From NCBI GenBank assembly GCA_964523295.1, contig CAZGAH010000064.1, positions 1 through 24,013 on the forward strand: DNA of 24,013 nucleotides, written 5' to 3'. This document shows positions 1-6,818 of this stretch, in pieces (the stretch's first letter is position 1; each line of letters begins with the position of its first letter). A program made the translations under genes and the position numbers. The notes below the pieces were generated by a model. The model ran no database searches and was not told the DNA's origin. It worked only from the letters and a program-made list of their open reading frames with translations. This DNA comes from CAZGAH01 sp964523295 (GTDB lineage: Bacteria > Desulfobacterota > Desulfovibrionia > Desulfovibrionales > Desulfovibrionaceae).

Positions 1-1149
1 CGGCGTTTCTGATTCTTCGGCGCAAAGATAGATGCCGAGTCCATCATTTTGCGTATTGTCCAGCAGCTGCGTCAGGGCACGGGCCACGGGCAAATCGCTG
101 TCCAACGCCTGCAACAGGTATACATCCAGCAATCGCGCCAGTCGCCGCTGCCCCCGAAGCCCCAGCGACCTGGCATGTGCCTGGGCTTTGAGGCAACACT
201 GACGGCGCACCTCTGCCGGAAGTTTTTTCCCTTCGCACAGGCAGAGAGAGCGCGATAGGAACCAGTCGGCGAGCAGGGGATCCCGCACTATGGCCTTGCG
301 CCATCTTTGCGCCCTTCCGAGGCTGCGACCGGGGAACACCTCCCTGACGATTGTCGAACGGAGTTTTTGATATAATTCCTGCTGCGTTGCAAGTCGTTCG
401 CAAAAAATGAGGGTCTTCCTTTCCTGCCGATAGTTATACAACGCACGATCTACCGTAGCCCGTATCTTGGGATGCTCCGCCTTGTTCAACGCCTTTGTCA
501 AGAAATCAACGTAGGCCTGAGTCTCTTCGGACAACGAAATCGACGCGGCATGTTTTTTATTATGACTTTCCAGGAACGCCGAAAAACTGGAGGACAATCC
601 GCCGCGCAGGTGGGCCGTGGTCGTGTCGCTGGCCTTGTCTCTCCGCATGAGTTGATCGGCACGCATGGCCAGAAAGGAAATCAACGCCGCATTTTCGTCG
701 CCGTATCCGCGCACCTCGTACAGCCCGGGACGTTGCGGGCTACAGTGCGGGTCACCGTTGGGCGCGTAGTCATATCCGGCATGTACGTGGCGCAGGCGAC
801 GCGACTTGCTATGCCGGATGACAACCCGTCGCAACTGCCTGCTCAGTTCCTGCGTCCGGGCATGGTACTCGGAGACGGCAACGGCAAATTCGGCCAGCTC
901 GGACGGTGCGTCGGGCAATTGCGGGAGCGTCGCCAGGACACTCGCCACATCCTGCCCGGTGACAAAGGCTTTTTGGAACAGGTCTGCACATTCGAGTGGA
1001 AGCGCCTTCCAGGCTCGTCCGAAACGATCCTTTGCCTGCAAGCAATTGGAAAGGAGGCCATCCGGGCGGGAAATATCCTGTATGACCCTGAGCGACGGGC
1101 TGTCCGGTCGCTTGCAATGAACGTGCTGAAACAGGAGCAGTTGTGGTTT
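1..1149 (-). pseudogene. Helicase fragment, 5'-truncated, runs off left edge
   Basis: An uninterrupted minus-strand reading frame of 383 codons lies between an in-frame TAA at 1150-1152 and the window edge, with no start codon near its beginning (the first in-frame ATG is at 664-666). The translation contains RRVVIRHSK (about 800-830), like the strand after motif III in SNF2/DEAD-type helicases, and RKTLIFCERLATQQELYQKL (about 362-421), like helicase motif IV opening the second RecA-like domain. Walker A and DExH motifs are absent, and the adjacent upstream DNA belongs to the 572-aa gene, so the N-terminal ATPase half is missing. The fragment is GC-richer than the three genes upstream. I see a helicase C-terminal part, probably of the defence or restriction type; truncation by insertion, by recombination or by a wrong contig join are all possible. 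The C-terminus lies outside the window. Confidence 0.6.
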
Positions 1150-1217
1150 TTATCCAAATATTTAATGAATTATTAGGTTTTTTTCAAAATACTGCAACCA
1201 GATGTTTTCTTCTGTTC

Positions 1218-2936
1218 TTAGGATCGTTCATTGTTTATCACCTGTGCATTGCCATCGCTCAAGATTAGTTCTTGCAGCTTTGTAAAAAAACGCTCCTGAA
1301 ACCAATCCCATTGAGCAAAATCAGCCATGGCCTGCTTTACAACATGAAGGAGCGCGTGCGATTCTGTACGTTTTCCCTGTGTCTCCAAGATCTTGCATGC
1401 TATAACGCCACAAACAAGTACAAAATTCAGCACATACCTTTGCTCACTAGACTCCTCGTTGAACAGAAAAGTATGCAATTTGTAACGGACACCGGAAAGT
1501 TGTCGCCATGTTTCCTGCCAGCTCGCTTGGGGATCGGTTATAGCAGCATACACCTTTGCTATCTTCTCGTGTCGCTCGTCAGGAAGGTCCGAATGCTCAC
1601 TGGTGTACAATCCAGCATCTTTGAAACACAGCAAAATATTGAAATAATGCAAATAATTTTTAGCATGCTCTTCAGTCAGTTTTGGGGTTCTTTCTACCAG
1701 CGCGAGTAATGATGTGAGGTGAAATCTTGAGCGATGTGGCAGAGGAATACCTGTTTGTGCAAAGATACCTGCCTGCGCAGCGGCTTCCTCTTCGGCAACT
1801 CCAAAAGTATTTGTAAACAATGTGTCAGACAACTCACCTTCGGGGAAGGCCAAGGCTTCTTTCAACGCGTCACCGAAGATTGACAGAGCGAGAGCCTGCG
1901 GATCGCGATCCACATCGCGTCGGTGTATACGGCGTGCCAATATTTCGACCAGAAAAGCCTCGCCAAGAAAAAATTTATCATCGCGCGTCATCATGGCTGA
2001 GACCATGTCTTTATACAGATTACCCAATTGTGTTTTTTTATCATTTACATCGTTACTATTGGTACCGACCCGCAGAACGTCTGCTAGTGTATGTGTTCCG
2101 TAGGAAATACACCACTCCATAAGGAGGGGTGCTAAGAGTTTGCGATTCCAAATGGGCTTGCGTTCAGAGTCAAAAACCATACACGATGCGGCTTGACGCA
2201 TTAGTTCGGATGATATTTGTGGAACTATTGAAGAAAGGCATACCAATAGAATATTATTGACAATGGGGGGATAAGAAATTTTTTCAATAACAGCCACAAG
2301 CGTTTGTGGATAATTCGGCAAAAGCACCGTTAAGGTACTTAACGAAGGCAGATGCATCGTTACATTTTGCCACCCATAGATGGGATTCCATACCTCAGAA
2401 AGAATTCTCTCATTTTTCCAAGTATCATTCAAGTCCATAAAGTATTGTTTATCATCTCTGAACACAACATAGTCTTGGGGATTAGCTTCCAAATCGGCAA
2501 TAGCCTCTATAAAGCGACAACCAAAATGTGCGGCCCGGTCTACACTGGATAGCTCATTCGACAATCGGGAGCTAAATCCCTCCCAGCAATGCCAATCTGA
2601 CACCATGTGCAACATGGTCAAAGCGTTTTCGGAGGAGTCAATAAAGAGCGTCGCTAAGGCTTCTCCAATCACCCACTGCGCCTTATGAATTTCTATACAG
2701 TCGTACTTTGCGGATCGTGCTTCGCCATTGAGGATTTTTTTTACTCCTATCAACAGTTCATCAGGAATACGTTGTTCCGACAAAAGAGCAAGCGTGGCCT
2801 CTATGTCTGGGTCGGCGCGGTGTAAAACGACTTCCTTCACCCAGCATGCCATTTTAGCAACCCATATTTCATGTTGACTGTTTTGTATAAAAACTTTCAA
2901 TTCCGCAAAATTATTATATTCATTCATGCATTTCAC
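1218..2936 (-). CDS. Unknown 572-aa protein in putative defence operon
   Basis: I do not recognise the family. The protein is soluble, mainly helical by composition, with no signal peptide, no clear membrane segment and no nucleotide-binding or nuclease motif that I can see. The start is a GTG at 2934-2936, one base after the stop of the preceding gene (2938-2940), with AAGG just upstream; an ATG at 2925-2927 is an alternative giving a protein three residues shorter. The spacing makes it the third gene of a translationally coupled set with the two phospholipase-D-like genes. Base composition is clearly more AT-rich than the FDH and ABC regions, matching its two upstream partners and suggesting joint horizontal acquisition. 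Its place suggests a partner or sensor subunit for those proteins; that is inference from context only. Confidence 0.8.
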   Translation of the reverse strand: MKCMNEYNNFAELKVFIQNSQHEIWVAKMACWVKEVVLHRADPDIEATLALLSEQRIPDELLIGVKKILNGEARSAKYDCIEIHKAQWVIGEALATLFIDSSENALTMLHMVSDWHCWEGFSSRLSNELSSVDRAAHFGCRFIEAIADLEANPQDYVVFRDDKQYFMDLNDTWKNERILSEVWNPIYGWQNVTMHLPSLSTLTVLLPNYPQTLVAVIEKISYPPIVNNILLVCLSSIVPQISSELMRQAASCMVFDSERKPIWNRKLLAPLLMEWCISYGTHTLADVLRVGTNSNDVNDKKTQLGNLYKDMVSAMMTRDDKFFLGEAFLVEILARRIHRRDVDRDPQALALSIFGDALKEALAFPEGELSDTLFTNTFGVAEEEAAAQAGIFAQTGIPLPHRSRFHLTSLLALVERTPKLTEEHAKNYLHYFNILLCFKDAGLYTSEHSDLPDERHEKIAKVYAAITDPQASWQETWRQLSGVRYKLHTFLFNEESSEQRYVLNFVLVCGVIACKILETQGKRTESHALLHVVKQAMADFAQWDWFQERFFTKLQELILSDGNAQVINNERS

Positions 2937-2937
2937 T

Positions 2938-3600
2938 TTATGACCTTACCTTAGTCTGCATTTTGTCGAATAGCTTTTTCAATTGTCTATTAATGTCCTT
3001 CCATGGCCCACTGATGGCATGAAAAGCCCTATGCACTCCGCCCACAGTGGCACCGCAATGCCAAAAATTGTCATCAAAAAGAGCGAATCGGTCATGAATT
3101 TGGTAGCCATCTGGAAAGCGTAACACATTGATCTGGCATTTCGTCACGCCACCACCATGCAACTCCTCAGTCATTTGTCTATTTAGTGCATTATGATTAT
3201 TCGTTTCTAAAAATATGACAATAGACTGCGGCGTGCGTCTGGCTTCGTTGAAAGCCCGCAAAACTTCCTCAATAACCACGTAGTTAATGTTTTCCTTTTC
3301 AAAGTATTTATCTATAAAATAAGCCTCATTTGATTGTCTAAAGCCTGTCCAAAAAGATTTGCTGCGGGGAGGATTAAAAAAATTATCATTTGGTATAGAT
3401 ATTTCTTTAGTATTATGTATCAAATAATCGAAATTAATGGGACTGTTAATAACGTCATTATGATCAGGGCAGATCAGCATTTCATGTGTCTTAACCTTTT
3501 CACAGTCATTCCACCTGTGAATAGGCCAGAATAATTGTGCATATTGAGAGCACTGTCTATCCGCATTTGCAGGCTGAGGTGTCCTACGGCGCGAAGTCAT
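2938..3600 (-). CDS. Phospholipase-D-like domain protein, 220 aa
   Basis: A single PLD-like half-domain is visible near the C-terminus: YQIHDRFALFDDNFWHCGAT (about residues 165-185), with the His of an HxR/K motif and a downstream Asp, followed by a Gly-rich turn as in the PLD/HKD superfamily. The usual Lys is replaced by Arg (H-D-R-F). The preceding strand (SIVIFLETNN) fits the PLD fold. Proteins of this type are phosphodiesterases, often nucleases, that need two half-sites, so a one-motif protein would act as a homodimer or pair with another subunit. Its ATG (3598-3600) overlaps the TAA of the 554-aa gene by one base (TAATG), implying coupled translation. The upstream gene ends in the same IHDRF motif, which suggests related or cooperating active sites. 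Specific activity is unknown. Confidence 0.8.
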   Translation of the reverse strand: MTSRRRTPQPANADRQCSQYAQLFWPIHRWNDCEKVKTHEMLICPDHNDVINSPINFDYLIHNTKEISIPNDNFFNPPRSKSFWTGFRQSNEAYFIDKYFEKENINYVVIEEVLRAFNEARRTPQSIVIFLETNNHNALNRQMTEELHGGGVTKCQINVLRFPDGYQIHDRFALFDDNFWHCGATVGGVHRAFHAISGPWKDINRQLKKLFDKMQTKVRS

Positions 3601-5264
3601 TATATCTCCACGCCTTCAGAAACTGCTACCTGTTTACCATCGACAACAATGTTGTCTATATAGTCTTTTAGCTTCTTCACTCTGTCCATATTGGACCGTA
3701 CCTCGGTGATCTTAGCAATGATTCCATTGGCATCGTGAAGCTTAGTAAGTATGGATCCGCGTGCTCCAATATTGTTTAGCGATGAACCAGAAAGCCATAC
3801 TGTCGTATTGTCAATTACAAGAAAACGATCATGAATGAGTGGCTTTTCCCCTGTCATGATCTCAAACTCCATTTTCCAACTGTGGGATGCATGCAGCTTA
3901 TCAATCAGGCGTAGCAGATTATCTCCCTTTTGCTTGCGCTCTTTTGCGCTTTTGCCCAGCCCCTCTCGACCTGTGACAATGGTCAACCCGATATCTTCGG
4001 GGCAAACGGACAACACAAAATCAAAAAACTCCTGCTGCGAAAAATACGGATCCACAATGATCGCCGTTTGGGCACACTCAAGGATACTTTTGATCTTTGT
4101 TCGGGCCAATTCCGGTGTGTCCAGCCAAGCCTGTCCTCTTTCTTCCGCTGATTGTTTGGAAGCGCGCTCCCTCCTGTGCTGCAAAATTCTACTTCCCCAG
4201 TCCTTTAGATTCGGAAACTCGTCCCCCAGCGCCATAACATCACCCTGCCTGTTGGTACGCTCAATGCTCTGTGTACCCTCCGGAAGGTGTAGGTTAATCC
4301 TCTCCTGTTGCGGACAAGAGAAATGCACTTGTATAGTCTTCAAAAACCCTGTAAAAGGTTGATAATCCAACAGGCCACGTATAGAACAATATACTGTGTA
4401 GCTGATTTTTTCGGCCTCGCCCGTCAGCTCGATGGAGGTACTCGTGGGTGCGTCCGCCTTCAAGGTGAGTTGGATGTAGGGGCTGCCCACCAATCCAGCT
4501 ATCCTTTTTTCCAGGAGTATCATCGTCAGATCTGCGGCAATACCCGGGCTGCGCTTATGCACAATGACCGAAACAGAATCATTGCTTTCTGCGTCTTGCG
4601 CAGGAACACATCTAGTATCTAAACGCCGGTACACTGGATTGGGCAGAGTAAGATGCACGCTGCCCCACAATTCGGGGTATGTGCTCATATCCCATCCAAG
4701 CCGCTCCTGTATCCACTTTGCAGGCTTGGTGTTGGTTAGGATAGGCTCTATCCAGTTTCCAAGGGCAGCCGGAAATAGATGGTGTGTTCTTACCACACCC
4801 CACGCTTGTGCTAGATAAGGCCAGGAGGTGAGTACATCGTCATTCTTTTCGCTTGAGCCGAGGGCAAATAAAGGCCAAGGCATAGCATACTCTAAATCTT
4901 CAGTGTGACAAACCTTCGCATCTCCGCACCAGTCCATGGGGATACTCTGTTTTTTCACAATGCTAGCGTACAGGTTTAATAATTTTTTAGAATCCTTTTT
5001 GATGCGTATATAGAATAGTCGAGTTCCGTCAGGAAGTCCCAGACATTGTTCTCTGTCATCTATTTTTCCACGCAGCTTCGGTTCACTTGCCACCGTTCCA
5101 ACAGACTCATCAACCTCAAATATATCTTTCGGATACAGTTCAAATTCTGCAAATATTAGTTTTCGTCCCGATGGAGTGTATAGCCACAGCATATGTAGCA
5201 AGCCTTGTTTATAGTCACCTTGAATCTCTTCAATGGACTGTAATGCAATTTTGTGTTCGGTCAT
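3600..5264 (-). CDS. 554-aa protein with C-terminal PLD-like nuclease domain
   Basis: First gene of the AT-rich operon. The ATG at 5262-5264 is preceded by GAGGA at a good distance. The N-terminal two thirds (to about residue 390) starts with a strand-rich region (LLHMLWLYTPSGRKLIFAEF) and has no motif that I can assign; I recall a family named VPA1262 with a similar N-terminus, but cannot verify this. The C-terminal part carries a PLD-like half: IIVDPYFSQQEFFDFVL (about residue 425), then KPLIHDRFLVIDNTTVWLSG (about 485-505) with H-D-R-F and the D and Ser/Gly positions expected for this superfamily. Only one such motif is present. It likely cuts phosphodiester bonds in nucleic acid or acts as a regulated effector; the N-terminal region would be the sensing or partner-binding part. 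Defence function is inferred from the neighbours, not shown by the sequence. Confidence 0.8.
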   Translation of the reverse strand: MTEHKIALQSIEEIQGDYKQGLLHMLWLYTPSGRKLIFAEFELYPKDIFEVDESVGTVASEPKLRGKIDDREQCLGLPDGTRLFYIRIKKDSKKLLNLYASIVKKQSIPMDWCGDAKVCHTEDLEYAMPWPLFALGSSEKNDDVLTSWPYLAQAWGVVRTHHLFPAALGNWIEPILTNTKPAKWIQERLGWDMSTYPELWGSVHLTLPNPVYRRLDTRCVPAQDAESNDSVSVIVHKRSPGIAADLTMILLEKRIAGLVGSPYIQLTLKADAPTSTSIELTGEAEKISYTVYCSIRGLLDYQPFTGFLKTIQVHFSCPQQERINLHLPEGTQSIERTNRQGDVMALGDEFPNLKDWGSRILQHRRERASKQSAEERGQAWLDTPELARTKIKSILECAQTAIIVDPYFSQQEFFDFVLSVCPEDIGLTIVTGREGLGKSAKERKQKGDNLLRLIDKLHASHSWKMEFEIMTGEKPLIHDRFLVIDNTTVWLSGSSLNNIGARGSILTKLHDANGIIAKITEVRSNMDRVKKLKDYIDNIVVDGKQVAVSEGVEI

Positions 5265-6032
5265 TTCTATTCCTCGTTTATATTTATTTAAATGGCAAAA
5301 TCATTCGTTTTATATTTATAATTATGCAACATCCCTGGCTGCATCATGTACTCGCTCTATTTTCAATTGACTTGTTTCTCTTAACAAATTCTCATTACCT
5401 TAAAAATATATTATTTAATATCTTTTAGTAAGCATTTAGCTTTAGTCATTTTGTAGATTATATAATTGAATAGACTGATATTTAAGATGTTTAAACCTAC
5501 GTGTTTTCGATTGAAGATCCGATAAGAAGCGATGGGTTGCGATGGCTGTTAGACATTAACATTCTATTGTGTACAAAGGATATTGAATTTTCCCTGGCCC
5601 TGTCACTATATAGAGTATTCGTCTCGACTCCCTTGTCCATATCCAGCACCAACTTACAGATATTGCTCCACCTTTGGGGAACGGCTTTTATTAAATCAAT
5701 CATCACATACCGGTTCTGAATTTAGAAGCGTTCATCACAAGCTATTGGAACAACCAATATCATGCAACCTCATTGCCCTGCTCTCAGCCTCTTGACCGTC
5801 AGCAAGCGTACGCTCCCGTCGCTCATGCTGACCCTAGCCACCATACCCCAGGATAGCGTATCGTCTTAAACGTGTATAGCAACAGAAATACCGACATGCA
5901 AGGAAAATATTACCAATGAGCATATCTTTCGTGCGCTTTGTTTTTCTCCACCGTTGATAGTCCTGGAATCCCTCCCTCGTCCATTCAACCCTCACCCCTG
6001 GACGTGCCGACGGGATCCTCGCAAAATGAAAA
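5265..6032. other. Gene-poor spacer between putative defence operon and fdhB
   Basis: About 770 bases without a convincing gene. The first 240 bases are very AT-rich and should hold the leftward promoter of the 554-aa gene; a TATAAT on the minus strand near 5459-5465 is a possible -10, but no good -35 pairs with it. Short open frames of about 70 codons exist on both strands around 5497-5795 and overlap each other, with no recognisable family and no clear ribosome binding site. From about 5750 composition becomes mixed. An inverted repeat with an inner 10-bp palindrome sits at 5798-5832. No integrase, tRNA or clear attachment site was found. Confidence 0.6.
5798..5832. repeat. Inverted repeat around a 10-bp palindrome
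   Basis: GTCAGCA at 5798-5804 is mirrored by TGCTGAC at 5826-5832. Immediately inside the left arm lies the perfect palindrome AGCGTACGCT (5805-5814). There is no T-run, so it does not look like an intrinsic terminator. It could be a protein-binding or recombination site. Confidence 0.4.
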
Positions 6033-6062
6033 CCGTCGACGCCCCTTGCGGAGCGTCGACGG
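6021..6062 (-). terminator. Intrinsic terminator of fdhAB
   Basis: A perfect 10-bp stem (CCGTCGACGC at 6033-6042 and GCGTCGACGG at 6053-6062) encloses a 10-base loop. Read leftward it is followed by TTTTCATTTT. It lies about 30 bases beyond the fdhB stop on the same strand. Confidence 0.85.
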
Positions 6063-6093
6063 ACGGGGAGGTTGAGCCTGGGTCTGGCTCGGG

Positions 6094-6807
6094 TCAGGAG
6101 AACAGCCGCTTCAACGGACTGGCAGCTTTGGCCAGAAGCTGTTTGCGCGTCATGAGCGGTGATTCGTGACTGGCTACGGCGTTTTGGTGATACAGTTTCG
6201 GATCCACGGGGAAGAGGTAGATGACGTTGACGTCGTCCGGGTCGCCCAGGATGGCCTGGGGACGCGTTTTTTTGACCTCTTCGAGCCGGGCATTAGCCAT
6301 GGAGAGCATGTCCTCGCGTTCGCCGAAGTTCATGGCGCCCGTGGGACAGGTTTTGACGCAGGCGGGCAGCAGGTTGTTCTGCACGCGGTCTATGCACATA
6401 TCGCATTTGGACATCTGTTTGGTCTTTTCATCCAGACGCGGAATCTTGTAGGGGCAGGCATCGGAGATGTCCTGGAAGTTGAGTTCCGCGGTCTTCGGGG
6501 TGAAGATGACGGCACCCGTCTCCTGGTCGTGGATAATCGCGCCGGGCTTGTCCGCCACGAGGGCGCAGGGCGCATTGACGCAGTGGCGGCACTGCTCGGG
6601 AAAGAAGATATAGTCGAGCTTGCCGTCGACCATGACTTCCTGGAAATGCACCAGTTTGAGCGTAATGAAGGAAAGGCTTTTAGGGTTCTGGTGCGAGCCC
6701 CAGTTTTGGGTTTTTTCTCCGGGGAGCTTTTTCCACTGCTTGCAGGCGACCTGGCAGCCGCGGCAGGCCGTACACTTGGTCAGATCGATGAAGAATCCTT
6801 TTGCCAT
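6094..6807 (-). CDS. fdhB: Formate dehydrogenase beta subunit, 4x[4Fe-4S] ferredoxin-like
   Basis: A 237-aa electron-transfer subunit that takes electrons from the FdhA catalytic subunit and passes them on, probably to periplasmic cytochrome c3 as in sulfate reducers. Cysteine motifs appear in order: CTACRGCQVAC (residues 12-22), CRHCVNAPC (about 73-81), a Cys in DACPYK, CDMC and CVKTC, enough for four [4Fe-4S] clusters. It lacks the C-terminal membrane helix of E. coli FdnH, and no cytochrome b subunit follows, so the complex should be the soluble periplasmic two-subunit type. There is no own signal peptide; export with Tat-tagged FdhA is expected. The start is the ATG at 6805-6807, with a strong GAGGAGG upstream that overlaps the fdhA stop region. 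A terminator follows. Residues near the start (MAKGFFIDLTKCTACRGC) are typical of the family. Confidence 0.95.
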   Translation of the reverse strand: MAKGFFIDLTKCTACRGCQVACKQWKKLPGEKTQNWGSHQNPKSLSFITLKLVHFQEVMVDGKLDYIFFPEQCRHCVNAPCALVADKPGAIIHDQETGAVIFTPKTAELNFQDISDACPYKIPRLDEKTKQMSKCDMCIDRVQNNLLPACVKTCPTGAMNFGEREDMLSMANARLEEVKKTRPQAILGDPDDVNVIYLFPVDPKLYHQNAVASHESPLMTRKQLLAKAASPLKRLFS

Positions 6808-6818
6808 GGGACGCCTCC

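Noticed and set aside
472..1176. Plus-strand open frame of 234 codons, and shorter minus-strand frames at 44-403, 809-1117 and 843-1157
   Set aside because: They overlap the helicase-like minus-strand frame, whose translation has recognisable helicase motifs; their own translations are Arg/Gly/Pro-rich without family features.
5497..5795. Open frames of about 70 codons on both strands in the spacer
   Set aside because: Mutually overlapping, no ribosome binding sites, no family resemblance.
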